DNA of 42,701 bases from JAFGCN01 sp964547015 (GCA_964547015.1 CAZJKT010000007.1:1-42701); one strand, 5' to 3'; shown: positions 33,643 to 42,627, counted from the first letter of the stretch. A program made the numbers and translations. The notes: generated by a model from the sequence alone, not told the origin.

Positions 33643-34466
33643 TCTACTTTAGGCCTCTTGCTTTTTACAATTCCTATGAACATAAACTGGAATACAATAA
33701 TGACAAGCATGAAGAGCAAAAGAAGCCCGCTGCTTATAGGAAATCCGGAAAAGAATGAAAGAATTATCATGAAGCAGACTCCAATGGACGGCATAATTAT
33801 TGCAAAAATCATGTAAACTAAGGCCAGCGAGTTTAGCTGGGAGCCGTACATTTTTATGGCCGTCCTCTGCTCGGCCCCAAATTCCCTGACAAGCTCCTCC
33901 AAAGTGTCTGCAAGGTTGTATCCCGCCTCAATTGAGTTTGAAACCTGCCACAAAGCCCTCCTGAAATTTATTGAAGGGTTTTTTAGCATAACCTCTTCAA
34001 GGGCTTTTATATCAGACACCCCAACAGACATTCTTTTTGTGACTTTTCGAAATTCCGCCGAAAGGGCGCCGTAATTTGAGTTGCTGATTGAAACCATAGA
34101 TTCATAAAGGGAAATCCCGGACCTTATTTCAATTAAAAGGTGCCTTAGGGAAAAAAGCAGATTTTTTTCAATATCCGCCACCCGCTTGCCGATAATGAGT
34201 TTCGGATATAAAAACCGGTAGCCAAAGCTCATCGCAAACACAGCCAAAGGAATTATGGCAATAAACGGATAGAATTTCTGGCTGAGGCTTGCAATGATTG
34301 AAATTATTAGCAGAATTGCCAAAGCGCTTGATGAAAGAAAGGCCGCTACGGTTAGCGCCTTTCCGAGATACAGTTCCGGGCTCTGTTTAATTTCTGCATG
34401 CTTGAGCGAAAGCTCCAGCCCCGGAAAGAAGGGAAGAAAGGTCTTTCCTACGCTTTTATAGGTCAT
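33639..34466 (-). CDS. TadB/GspF-like pilus membrane protein (first copy)
   Basis: A 275-residue F-domain protein. Two membrane segments (AFLSSSALAILLIISIIASL and FIAIIPLAVFAMSFGYRFL) precede the cytoplasmic domain with NLLFSLRHLLIEIRSGISLYESM and ALWQVSNSIEAGYNLADTLEELV. Two further C-terminal hydrophobic segments follow. Both ends overlap neighbours by four bases, so it is co-translated with the ATPase and the second F-domain protein. It should form the inner-membrane platform that the ATPase drives during pilin assembly. Confidence 0.85.
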   Translation of the reverse strand: MTYKSVGKTFLPFFPGLELSLKHAEIKQSPELYLGKALTVAAFLSSSALAILLIISIIASLSQKFYPFIAIIPLAVFAMSFGYRFLYPKLIIGKRVADIEKNLLFSLRHLLIEIRSGISLYESMVSISNSNYGALSAEFRKVTKRMSVGVSDIKALEEVMLKNPSINFRRALWQVSNSIEAGYNLADTLEELVREFGAEQRTAIKMYGSQLNSLALVYMIFAIIMPSIGVCFMIILSFFSGFPISSGLLLLFMLVIIVFQFMFIGIVKSKRPKVE

Positions 34467-35920
34467 ATTCTCCTTAATACTGCTTTAGGGTCCCTAACGT
34501 ATTCTGATATAATCTGGCCGACCTCATTAACCCGCCTTATATTTTGCCGAACCATGAACTCAAGCACTTTTTCCCTCTTTTTTAGCTCGGCCTCAATTTC
34601 TTCGCGCTCAAGCCCCAAAAGAAGCTCAAGCTTAGACATGGCTTTTTTGCTTGGGTGATACGGGTTTAGTGTGTCTGTTGAGGCGTCCCATTTGTATATT
34701 GTGTTAAGCTTTTCATTTCCGAAATCCGCCCCATATTGGGGAAGGATTTCCGCAAGCTCATATACTCGCCTTATTCCTTTTCTCCTGTCCCTAAACATCA
34801 CCAAAAAGAGGTCTACTGCTTCTACAAGTGTTTCGGGGACAGATATTGGGGGGCTTACAATCCTTCTGTAAGTCTGCATTGCGGTGTCGGCGTGTATTGT
34901 TGAGCAAATGCTGTGCCCCGTGTGCATGGCCTCAAAAAGCACTTCAGCTTCTCTGCTTCTTCTTACCTCACCGAGTATAATTTTATCAGGCCTCTGCCTC
35001 AGAGCATTTATGAGAAGGTCAAGCATAGTGACCTCTCCTTTTCCTTCCTGGTTTTGGACTCGGGTTACCATTGGGACCCAGTGGAGAAAGTCCGGAAGCT
35101 TAATTTCCCTTGTGTCTTCAATAGAGATTACCCTCTGGTTTGGAGGCACAAATGACAGAAGCATTGTGAGGATACTTGTCTTTCCTGTGCCTGTGCCGCC
35201 GGAAATAAGGATATTAAGCTCATACTGCATTGCAAACCAAAGGAATGCCGCAACTTCAAGGGAAATGGTTTTGTTCTCAATAAAGTCGGTGACGGTCCAC
35301 GGGTCCCTTCTAAAACGCCTTATTGTCATTGTATTGCCGTCATTGGATATAGGCTTTAATGTGGCATTTACCCTGTCTCCTGAGGGCAGGTGGGCGTCAA
35401 GGAGCGGGTTTAGGAGGTTAATCTGCTTTCCTATTGAACGGGCGATAATTGAGGCGTAATTGAGCACATCTTCCTCCTTTTCTATAGGAATGTTTGTGTT
35501 GACCCAGCCGTACTTTTTGTGGTAAACCCTTACACCGTCTCTTGAGGAATTAATTACAACCTCCTCAAGGTTGGGGTCGCTTAGCACGACTTCAAGCTTC
35601 CCTAAACCCAGCATTTCCTGAACCAAAAGGCTTATGAGATAATCTTTAGTGGCTTCAGTTATATGGGGCAGAATCTTTCTTATTTCTTTTTCCGCCTTTT
35701 CCTTGAATTCTTCCTTTAGCGTTCTTCCCGGCTCATCAGAGTTGCCGGTTGAAAGCTCCATCTGGGATACAAGCCTTGCTTTTAGCTCATTGTAAAATGC
35801 TTTAGTGCCTTCCTGCAACTCGGGAAACTTTACAGTATATACCGGGATGAAACCCTTTTCATCCGAAATCTCAACCTGAAGGCTGACGCTTTCAAATTTT
35901 ATGGGATATGTTTCTTTCAT
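34463..35920 (-). CDS. Type IV pilus / type II secretion ATPase (TadA/VirB11 family)
   Basis: A 485-residue hexameric secretion ATPase. The N-terminal domain (1-220) carries GKLEVVLSDPNLEEVVINSSRDGVRVYH, typical of archaeal CpaF/TadA/FlaI proteins. Walker A is GGTGTGKTS (241-249), the Asp box is ISIEDTREIKLP, Walker B is KIILGEVRRSREA, and the His box is MHTGHSICSTIHAD. It supplies energy for pilus assembly by the two F-domain proteins downstream. It overlaps the CBS gene upstream and the F-domain gene downstream by four bases each. I do not see archaellum-specific genes (flaG, F, H), so an adhesion-type pilus is more likely than an archaellum. Confidence 0.93.
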   Translation of the reverse strand: MKETYPIKFESVSLQVEISDEKGFIPVYTVKFPELQEGTKAFYNELKARLVSQMELSTGNSDEPGRTLKEEFKEKAEKEIRKILPHITEATKDYLISLLVQEMLGLGKLEVVLSDPNLEEVVINSSRDGVRVYHKKYGWVNTNIPIEKEEDVLNYASIIARSIGKQINLLNPLLDAHLPSGDRVNATLKPISNDGNTMTIRRFRRDPWTVTDFIENKTISLEVAAFLWFAMQYELNILISGGTGTGKTSILTMLLSFVPPNQRVISIEDTREIKLPDFLHWVPMVTRVQNQEGKGEVTMLDLLINALRQRPDKIILGEVRRSREAEVLFEAMHTGHSICSTIHADTAMQTYRRIVSPPISVPETLVEAVDLFLVMFRDRRKGIRRVYELAEILPQYGADFGNEKLNTIYKWDASTDTLNPYHPSKKAMSKLELLLGLEREEIEAELKKREKVLEFMVRQNIRRVNEVGQIISEYVRDPKAVLRRI

Positions 35921-36819
35921 TTTGCAACCTTAACTTTCCCAAAATGAACCTCTACTTTCATTATATTTTGGTTGTTTAGCACTTCAATCCACTCTTCAAT
36001 CTGCTCTCTATCCACCTCAAACTTCTTTTCTAAATCCTTAATCTTTGAGGGGCCTTTTTGGAGCTCATCTATAAACAGGTCAATGTTTGTGCCTATCTGG
36101 CCCCCTTTCCTAAAAAAAGTCCTTGTAATATGGCAGAGGATGCTCTTTTTTGTGATAATACCAATATATTCTTCCTTTCGTGTGACCGCTATGGCATCAA
36201 GGCGCTTTTCCTCCATTTTTCTGAGAATATATGCGAGGCTCTTTGACATGTCGCAGACGCAAAGGGTGTCCACGAAGTCGGAGGCTGTGGCTTTTGAAAT
36301 GTCGCCCTTTTTGATATATCCAAGCACATTTGAGGGCCCTATTATTCCAATAACTTTATAATTTTTGGAGACCGCCAGATAGTTGTTTTTTTCAAGAAGC
36401 CTCAGCACATTTTTGGAAGGCGCATCATCATGGATGATTTCTGCCGGAACTGACGCTTCAAGCGCGGTTTTTGAGCGCAAGAGGTACCTTATTTTGCCTG
36501 AAGGCGTGGGCTTTTTTCGGGCGCTTACAACACGGCCGGCTTTTCTTTTTGAAGTTGCTTTATTTTTTAGGGGCTTTATCGGGGCTGTCTGCGCCTTTTT
36601 TGGGTAAGAGAGTTTTGCAATTGGTGAAGATTTGGGCTTTTTAGGGGATTTTTTGCTAAGAGCAGGGCTTGTTTTTTTAGAAGGGGCTTTCTGGGGCACT
36701 TTCCTTGCAGGAAGCTTTTTTTCAGGCGACTTTGCCTTTTTTTCCTGGATTGCGGCCTTCTTTTTTTTGCTGCCCTTTTGGGAAGGGCCTACGGAAGATT
36801 TAATTTTTGCTGCCTTCAT
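35917..36819 (-). CDS. Lys-rich tail/CBS pair/winged-helix protein heading the pilus operon
   Basis: A 300-residue protein with three parts. Residues 1-110 are an extreme Lys/Pro/Ser/Ala tail resembling a nucleic-acid or membrane-surface binding tail. Residues about 120-235 form a CBS-domain pair (SVPAEIIHDDAPSKNVLRLLEKNNYLAV…EEYIGIITKKSIL), which in other proteins binds adenine nucleotides or SAM. Residues about 245-300 look like a winged helix (LQKGPSKIKDLEKKFEVDREQIEEWIEVLNNQNIMKVEVHFGKV). It is the first gene of the leftward operon and overlaps the ATPase by four bases. A nucleotide-sensing regulator of the pilus locus is a reasonable guess, not demonstrated. Confidence 0.7.
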   Translation of the reverse strand: MKAAKIKSSVGPSQKGSKKKKAAIQEKKAKSPEKKLPARKVPQKAPSKKTSPALSKKSPKKPKSSPIAKLSYPKKAQTAPIKPLKNKATSKRKAGRVVSARKKPTPSGKIRYLLRSKTALEASVPAEIIHDDAPSKNVLRLLEKNNYLAVSKNYKVIGIIGPSNVLGYIKKGDISKATASDFVDTLCVCDMSKSLAYILRKMEEKRLDAIAVTRKEEYIGIITKKSILCHITRTFFRKGGQIGTNIDLFIDELQKGPSKIKDLEKKFEVDREQIEEWIEVLNNQNIMKVEVHFGKVKVAK

Positions 36820-36842
36820 AATAATACTCTATAATTAGATTT
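36820..36842. promoter_or_regulatory. 23-base divergent promoter interval of the pilus locus
   Basis: Only 23 A/T-rich bases (containing TATAATTA) separate the two divergent start codons. Archaeal TATA and BRE elements for each direction must therefore lie partly inside the opposite gene, so the two operons are likely co-regulated or mutually exclusive. Confidence 0.5.
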
Positions 36843-37253
36843 ATGAAGGCCCAAATTTATGTGGAGTTCCTGATTGTTGTGGGGATTGGCCTTGCCTTGG
36901 TGTCTGCCCTCATTCTTGCAAGTTATAGCACAGTAGCCTCTTACCAGAAAAACAATGATGAGCTTCTTGCTAAAAATTCACTTGAAAAAATAGCTTTGGC
37001 TGCTGAGTTTGTCTCCTTTCAGGGAAGCCCGGCGAGGCAAAAGATACATGTCTGCTTTCCCGCAAGCATATCCGGGTGCGAGGTTCTTGAGGACAACCGG
37101 ACAATCTCCTGCGGCTCAAACACGGGAAACCCGATAATGCATACAGGAACTGTGGATATGGATGGGGTTGTGCCTTCTTCGGGGTGCTGGTATTTAATCT
37201 TGAGCGCGGTTGATTCTGACGGGGGATATGTGGATATTTCTGCGGCACAATGA
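36843..37253 (+). CDS. Pilin-like protein 1 (class III signal peptide)
   Basis: A 136-residue protein starting MKAQIYVEFLIVVGIGLALVS. The short basic start, Q-x-x-x-E-F and following hydrophobic helix match the archaeal class III (prepilin) signal cleaved by a FlaK/EppA-type peptidase, probably just before Gln4. The rest is a small globular domain with three Cys (CFPASISGC, ISC) and another near the end (SGCWY). It is the first of five rightward pilus genes; its stop overlaps the next ATG by four bases. Confidence 0.8.
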   Translation: MKAQIYVEFLIVVGIGLALVSALILASYSTVASYQKNNDELLAKNSLEKIALAAEFVSFQGSPARQKIHVCFPASISGCEVLEDNRTISCGSNTGNPIMHTGTVDMDGVVPSSGCWYLILSAVDSDGGYVDISAAQ

Positions 37254-37633
37254 TTTATAAGCTTAGAGGCCAGGCGGCGGTTGAATTTTTGATACTTCTT
37301 TCGGTTGCAATGGTTCTTTTTGCGATAGCGGTAAATTATTACGCAGGGTACTACCTGCAGTCTTCAGGCTTTCAGGCTGAGCGGCAGTATGGGCTTATAT
37401 GCCGCCAAATCTCTGATGAGGCCAGAAATGCGCTTTTGATGGGGGATTACTACGAGAGGGATTTTTATCTGCCCTTGGGGGATTATTCTGCAAGTGTTTT
37501 TGGTTGGAGCGCAAGAGTGGAATATTCCGGGGGGGAGGTTTACTGCCCGATGCCGGCTAATCTGGAAGACAAAACCCTCAATAATGGGAAAAATACAATA
37601 ATATATAATGCCAGCGGGCTTTTTTTTGGCTGA
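37250..37633 (+). CDS. Pilin-like protein 2 (class III signal peptide)
   Basis: A 127-residue protein starting MIYKLRGQAAVEFLILLSVAMV, the textbook class III signal (RGQ-AAVEF) before a hydrophobic assembly helix. The mature part is about 95 residues, with paired Cys in GLICRQIS and EVYCPMPANL. It overlaps its upstream neighbour by four bases. A major or minor pilin role cannot be decided from sequence. Confidence 0.82.
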   Translation: MIYKLRGQAAVEFLILLSVAMVLFAIAVNYYAGYYLQSSGFQAERQYGLICRQISDEARNALLMGDYYERDFYLPLGDYSASVFGWSARVEYSGGEVYCPMPANLEDKTLNNGKNTIIYNASGLFFG

Positions 37634-37652
37634 ACTCTGCTATGGGGTAAAA

Positions 37653-38198
37653 ATGGATTTTTCTTTTGGAAGGAACGGCTTAATCGCAGAAAACAGGGCG
37701 GACGGCCAGAAGGAGAACAAGAAAGGTAGAATGGGGGGGCAGGCGCTTTCGCTTGATTTTATACTTGCCTGTTCAGCATTAATATTGGTATCGGCGCTTC
37801 TTTTGATTCAAGGGGGTTATGTTATAAAGAACATTTCGGAGTCCGGGGAGAAAAACCGCATGATGGCAGACCTTTCTGCGGCAAGCGAAATATTTTTTTT
37901 GGAGGGCTATCCCAAAGGATGGACTAATGAATCTGTAATAATTATGGGGCTTGAGAGCGAAGGGCGTCTTAACAAAACAAAGATGTCTTTTCTTAAAAAT
38001 ATGAGCTATACGGAATCTAAGTCGCTCATAGGCATATTTTATGAGTATAATATTACCGTTTCTTTGGATGGGGCGGAGGTTTATTCAATAGGGATTTTTC
38101 CGGATACAGCTCACTATTCTTCAGTCCTTAAGATGAATCGGATTGCGGTTCTGGACGGCAATATAGCGTCTGTTGAGGTTTTGGTGTTTGGGCCATGA
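37653..38198 (+). CDS. Pilin-like protein 3
   Basis: I take ATG 37653, after the preceding stop (181 residues). An upstream ATG at 37608 would overlap that gene, and the internal ATG at 37731 (MGGQALSLDFIL) would give the more usual short prepilin leader. The segment GGQALSLDFILACSALILVSALLLI fits a class III signal with Asp replacing the usual Glu. The remainder is a soluble beta-rich domain. The stop overlaps the vWA gene by four bases. Confidence 0.7.
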   Translation: MDFSFGRNGLIAENRADGQKENKKGRMGGQALSLDFILACSALILVSALLLIQGGYVIKNISESGEKNRMMADLSAASEIFFLEGYPKGWTNESVIIMGLESEGRLNKTKMSFLKNMSYTESKSLIGIFYEYNITVSLDGAEVYSIGIFPDTAHYSSVLKMNRIAVLDGNIASVEVLVFGP

Positions 38199-40741
38199 GA
38201 GGGGCAGTATTTAGTATGGACCTGCTTTTAGGATTAACTTTGCTCACAATAATACTTGTTTCGGGATTCTATCTTTTCCAGCCCTCGCCCCTATTTGAGA
38301 AACACGAATATGGGCAAAAAAAGGCGCTGTCCGATGATATTTTTAGGGCAATGTCGGGGATAAAAGTGTCCGAGTTCAGCCAAAGCCCGACGCTCAACAG
38401 CCTTAAGATGTCCGGCCTTTCAGACGACGAGCTTGAGCTTTCTGTTCTTGATTTTGTTATAAGCTATTGGGCCTCATACGAGCAGGAAGGTGAGGCCATA
38501 AAAGAAGAGATTGCCAAAAATGTTTCCCGCGAGTTTATGGAAGCTTCAGGGATATTTTCTGAGGGGAATTTTACTCTTTATATGGGAGACAGCCCCATGA
38601 CCGGGGAATACAGCGCTGATGAGGACAGCCTTATAGTTTCCGCGCTTATTGAGAACACTTACGGCTCGGGCCCAATTCAGGGGTATATGGCGAGAGCAAG
38701 CCTTAAGGGAATTGAAATTAACCGCTCAAAATATCTTTATTTTGGGGGTTTTGTGGGGCAGGGCGAACTTTCTTTTAAGCTGGATTTGCCAAACTTTGAG
38801 TCGCTTTCCGGGGCGGCTTTGCAGCTGTACTCTGCCGACAATATTTCGGTGCATGTAAATGGCGAGCTTTTTGGAAATTTTGAAATAGATTTAGGGGCTG
38901 ATGAAATGTCCGCAAATATTTTTGAGGAGGATATTGATGCATCTCACTTTCAAAAGGGCGAGAACCTGGTTGAGATATTTTTTGAGTCCGGGAATTATTC
39001 AAAGAGCTATATCGGGGGAGGATTTTTGAGGGTAGACTATATTTCCACCGAGTTTTACGAGGAATACGGGGATGAATATGAAGTTTATAATTTTCCTTCA
39101 ATAGGCGGATTTATAAACCTTTATGACGGGTTTTATGTTCCGGGAAGCCTTGAGGAAATGTCGGCAAGGCTTAGGTACAGCAATAACCTTACCGGGGCGT
39201 GGGTTTTTATGAATATCGCAAATGCCACGCTTTATGACAGCAATGTGACGGGCGAGGTGGATATAAGCTTTGACAGCGGGGAGATTGAGGCTTTGATGAA
39301 TTCTGCAGGGCTTTCTTATGCTGATTTGTCTCATACCACGGTTCCACTTAGGGTGGGTATGAAATCGGTAAACTTTTCTATAGAGAGCGTTGGCAATGCG
39401 GATGTTATACTAATTACAGATGTTTCCGGAAGCATGAACTGGAGAATGGACTCCAACTCAGAGGGTGTTACCCGGACTTGCTCGGACCCAAATTTATATG
39501 CCTTGTCTACAAAAAGAATTTCTCTTGCCAAATGTCTTGACAAAGATTTCTCGGATATAATCCTTGGGGATGCATATAATAGGGTAGGTCTTGTAAGTTT
39601 TGATAACAGTATGGACTCTTCGCTGGGGCTGACAAATAATAAAATTTCCTTATACGCCGAGATAGACAGCTATTCCGCAGGAGGAGGGACCTGCATCTGC
39701 TGCGGCATAAACGAAGCGATAAATATTCTTTCAGGACAAAGCGAACCTTCCAGAAATAAGTCAATAGTTGTAATGTCGGATGGCGAGGCAAATCAAAGGT
39801 GCACAAATAATTATTGCCAGCAGATCTGTAATTGGTGGTGGGGTGGAACCTGTATTTGGTGGCAGACCGTTTGCGACTCGGATGCCGCGGGAAAAGATGC
39901 AATAGACGCGGCATGCTCCGCTAAACAAAACCATAATATTACTGTTCATGCAATTGGCTTTGGACCTGATATTGAAAGCGACACACTTCAGTCAATTGCT
40001 GACTGCGGAAACGGAACTTATTACGCAAGTGATGACCCCGAAACATTAAGTGATATATATTCGACAATAGCTCAATCAATAATAGAGGTAGGTTATACTA
40101 CTCAGCTTGTTGGTGTTGAAGGGAAAGTGGAGGGGGAAGGAAATACTCTGTATAATGACTCCTATATTTCCTTTGGAGGGTATTTTTCCCTCCCCGAGTA
40201 CAATTACGGAGAATTTTCAATAGGGGTTGAAAAGGAGTGCATCAATGGGGTTTGTGAAATCGAGAGGCCCGAAGGAATCTCAGTTATTGACGCAAGAATC
40301 ACAGCATATTCTGCGGATTACTGGACAGATCTCATTATAGTTGAAGGGGCGGAAGGGCAAAAAACGGCATACAACCTTTCGCAATACGGGCTTTATTTAG
40401 CCCTTGGCGACCCTTTTGTGATAGATATTCCGCCGGCCCTGATATCTGAGGGGGAAAATGAAATCTCGGTTTATCTGGGCCATGATGCTGAAAAGAATGA
40501 ATTGCTTTGCCCTGACTGCCGCCTTACTTATTCCCTTAAAGTTTTGGGGTCTGTGGGATACGGTGAGGTTTTTGCTTCGGCTGAGGAAGCCATGGCTGAC
40601 GCCGCGCAAAGGCTAATAGACTTAATCTCCGGGCTTTCGGGGGAGACTGTCGGGATTTCTGATATTGATGCAACCCCTTCTCTTATGTCCAATGTAAAAA
40701 CGCTTTCAAATGTTGTGCTTGTAAAGCTTATAGCATGGTAG
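38195..40741 (+). CDS. Pilin-anchored von Willebrand factor A protein
   Basis: An 848-residue protein. The N-terminus (RGAVFSMDLLLGLTLLTIILVSGFYLF) resembles the class III signal helices of the preceding genes. After about 370 residues of beta-rich, Tyr/Gly/Ser-rich sequence comes a von Willebrand A domain with the metal-ion-dependent adhesion motif DVSGS (409-413), a GGGT segment near 497-500, and MSDGE further on. An insertion in this domain is unusually rich in Cys (500, 502, 503, 536, 541, 545, 553, 560) and Trp (NWWWGG, CIWWQ). A C-terminal region of about 200 residues is beta-rich. It probably sits at the pilus tip as a ligand-binding adhesin, by analogy with vWA pilus-tip proteins. It overlaps neighbours by 4 and 7 bases. 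Confidence 0.85.
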   Translation: MRGAVFSMDLLLGLTLLTIILVSGFYLFQPSPLFEKHEYGQKKALSDDIFRAMSGIKVSEFSQSPTLNSLKMSGLSDDELELSVLDFVISYWASYEQEGEAIKEEIAKNVSREFMEASGIFSEGNFTLYMGDSPMTGEYSADEDSLIVSALIENTYGSGPIQGYMARASLKGIEINRSKYLYFGGFVGQGELSFKLDLPNFESLSGAALQLYSADNISVHVNGELFGNFEIDLGADEMSANIFEEDIDASHFQKGENLVEIFFESGNYSKSYIGGGFLRVDYISTEFYEEYGDEYEVYNFPSIGGFINLYDGFYVPGSLEEMSARLRYSNNLTGAWVFMNIANATLYDSNVTGEVDISFDSGEIEALMNSAGLSYADLSHTTVPLRVGMKSVNFSIESVGNADVILITDVSGSMNWRMDSNSEGVTRTCSDPNLYALSTKRISLAKCLDKDFSDIILGDAYNRVGLVSFDNSMDSSLGLTNNKISLYAEIDSYSAGGGTCICCGINEAINILSGQSEPSRNKSIVVMSDGEANQRCTNNYCQQICNWWWGGTCIWWQTVCDSDAAGKDAIDAACSAKQNHNITVHAIGFGPDIESDTLQSIADCGNGTYYASDDPETLSDIYSTIAQSIIEVGYTTQLVGVEGKVEGEGNTLYNDSYISFGGYFSLPEYNYGEFSIGVEKECINGVCEIERPEGISVIDARITAYSADYWTDLIIVEGAEGQKTAYNLSQYGLYLALGDPFVIDIPPALISEGENEISVYLGHDAEKNELLCPDCRLTYSLKVLGSVGYGEVFASAEEAMADAAQRLIDLISGLSGETVGISDIDATPSLMSNVKTLSNVVLVKLIAW

Positions 40742-41970
40742 GCGGAAAAATGAAGGGTGTTTTGCTCTCAGGGCTAATGGTTATAGTAATTATTGTGATT
40801 TTTGCGGTGATAATTGAGAGCAGGGAAGAAATTTCGGGTGAAGTATATTCTCTGTCGCTTCGCCAGGAGCTAAAAGATATGGATAATTCATATGGCAGCA
40901 TTGAAAGAAGTCTCCATACTATATCCGATGTTTCAGCAAAAAGAGGGCTTATTATTGCCGTAAACCACCTGCTTACTGAAGGGGTTTATTTTGAAAATAC
41001 CTCCTCTGAAATTCTGCTCCCCTTAATTTACAACGGGACGGACACAGGAGGCTTTGGGGACAAAATGGAAATGATGGACAATAACTCAATAGACTATAAC
41101 CTTCGGCTCCTTGAATACCACTATTCCCTTGAGCCAAGGAGATATGATGTGTCAATTGGGCTAGGCATAGAGAATATCTCGATTGAGCCTTATGACCCCT
41201 ACAGCATAATTATTCGGGGTTTGGCGGAGGTCAATATTTCAAAGCCCGGCGTTGCAAAAGCCTCCCGGATTATTCCAATTGAGGAGAGGGTTTCAATTAT
41301 CGGGTTTGAGGACCCTTTGTTTTTGCTTAATGTAAGCCGGGGAAAGCATTCAAGGGGAATATTCAGGCCGCCTTTCGGGGATAGTTTGGCGCAGAAAGCC
41401 GGCCTTGAAATGGATGACGGGGCGGGCCACTGCTACGGGTATCTGGAGGATGATAGCTGGGCGGAGAATCCCGGGGCTAAAATCCTTGCTGTTGAAAGTT
41501 TGCCCCTGAGCGCCGAGAACTTTTGCGGGGCGGTATATTACGAAGGGGATGCCCCCGGAGTAAGCTATATTAAGGCCCAAAACCCGGAGTCCCTTGATTC
41601 TCATATAGGCGAGAAAATGCTTCTTCTTGCAAGCCGCGGCGATGTTTATAATATAAGCAACCTGATTTTGCTTTTGGAGTGGGGGTATTATATTCCTTCG
41701 GATAGCGGGCCGAGCTTTTTTGACCGCCTTGAAGGAAACATGGAATGCTCTTATTGCGGGGAGTATGGAAAGGTCGGCCTTGAGTCCCTTGTGGATAAGA
41801 ACGCAATTTTGGGCCTCGATATTATGCCCTGTCTAGACTGCTCAAATATTGACTTTGAGTATGCCAAAAATACGGCGGGCTTGAGGATTGGGGTTAACCA
41901 GTCATCGGCAGGCCCGCCTTTCTACGAATTTCGCCTTGACAATTCAGCGATAGGGCGGATTTTCGGCTAA
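40735..41970 (+). CDS. Pilus-operon protein with N-terminal membrane helix
   Basis: A 411-residue protein starting MVGGKMKGVLLSGLMVIVIIVIFAVII. The hydrophobic N-terminal helix may be a pilin-type signal or simple anchor; the expected Q/E pattern is not evident. An in-frame ATG 15 bases later is an alternative start. The extracellular part is mixed alpha/beta, with Cys pairs in CSYCGEYG and CLDCSN and an additional pair (GHCYGYLEDD, NFCGAVYYEG). It overlaps the vWA gene by seven bases, so it belongs to the same operon. No family was recognised. Confidence 0.7.
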   Translation: MVGGKMKGVLLSGLMVIVIIVIFAVIIESREEISGEVYSLSLRQELKDMDNSYGSIERSLHTISDVSAKRGLIIAVNHLLTEGVYFENTSSEILLPLIYNGTDTGGFGDKMEMMDNNSIDYNLRLLEYHYSLEPRRYDVSIGLGIENISIEPYDPYSIIIRGLAEVNISKPGVAKASRIIPIEERVSIIGFEDPLFLLNVSRGKHSRGIFRPPFGDSLAQKAGLEMDDGAGHCYGYLEDDSWAENPGAKILAVESLPLSAENFCGAVYYEGDAPGVSYIKAQNPESLDSHIGEKMLLLASRGDVYNISNLILLLEWGYYIPSDSGPSFFDRLEGNMECSYCGEYGKVGLESLVDKNAILGLDIMPCLDCSNIDFEYAKNTAGLRIGVNQSSAGPPFYEFRLDNSAIGRIFG

Positions 41971-42005
41971 GCCTTCTTTAGCGGCAAATGGCAGTTTAGG
42001 CGACC

Positions 42006-42035
42006 ATATGGTTTTTAAAAGGAATATATGGTTTT
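42006..42035 (+). promoter_or_regulatory. Two phased direct repeats in the MNT2 promoter
   Basis: ATATGGTTTT occurs at 42006-42015 and 42026-42035, exactly 20 bases (two helical turns) apart, just upstream of an A/T stretch (ACTATATA) and the ATG at 42051. This spacing suits a dimeric winged-helix regulator, such as the N-terminal domain of the gene itself. Confidence 0.5.
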
Positions 42036-42050
42036 ATAAGTTACTATATA

Positions 42051-42626
42051 ATGGCTAAGCAGATAAGAGGGGCTCTACCGGAGAATGAAGAAGGCTGCCG
42101 CAAGGCCCTTGAATGGATTTTCGCCTTCCCGGGCAGAAAAATAACCCTTAGCGGCCTTTCAGCCCAGGCAGGAATATCAAAGGCAACCGCAAGCAGGGCG
42201 GTAAGCAGGCTGGAAAAGGAGGGCTTAATTAAAAAAGAGGCGGTGGGCAGGGCGTGGCAGATATACGGAAACCAAAAAAATCCGCTTTTTATTCGAAAGA
42301 AGATCGCCTACAATCTCGGCCTTATATGCAATTCAGGAATAATTGAGGCGATAGGAAAGGAGTTTTCCGGATTCAAGGCCGCGATTTTGTTTGGAAGCTA
42401 TCGGAAAGGCGATGATGTGGAAACAAGCGACATAGATATAGCTGTTGAAGTTGCGGGCAATGACGAGCCAAAAATTGTCGAGCTGGGCTATCTGCCAAGT
42501 TTAGGCCACAGAAAGAAAGTTTTGGTGAGCCTGTATGTTTTTTCAAGGGAGAAGGTAGGGCTGAATATGTTTGCCAACATCGCGAACGGGATTGTCCTTG
42601 AGGGCTTTCTGGAGGTGCGGCCTTAG
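42051..42626 (+). CDS. Second winged-helix/nucleotidyltransferase (MNT) protein
   Basis: A 191-residue protein with the same layout as the first MNT gene: an N-terminal winged helix (residues about 15-75, with ISKATASRAVSRLEKEGLI as recognition-type helix) and a minimal nucleotidyltransferase (FGSYRKG at 114-120, DID at 127-129). It probably acts with the HEPN-like gene that starts one base after its stop. Winged helix plus paired promoter repeats suggests autoregulation. It is not flanked by tRNA fragments in the visible sequence, unlike the first pair. Confidence 0.85.
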   Translation: MAKQIRGALPENEEGCRKALEWIFAFPGRKITLSGLSAQAGISKATASRAVSRLEKEGLIKKEAVGRAWQIYGNQKNPLFIRKKIAYNLGLICNSGIIEAIGKEFSGFKAAILFGSYRKGDDVETSDIDIAVEVAGNDEPKIVELGYLPSLGHRKKVLVSLYVFSREKVGLNMFANIANGIVLEGFLEVRP

Positions 42627-42627
42627 T

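Noticed and set aside
34884..35459. Long plus-strand ORF opposite the secretion ATPase
   Set aside because: It is the antisense shadow of a strongly conserved ATPase gene and has no promoter or family signature.
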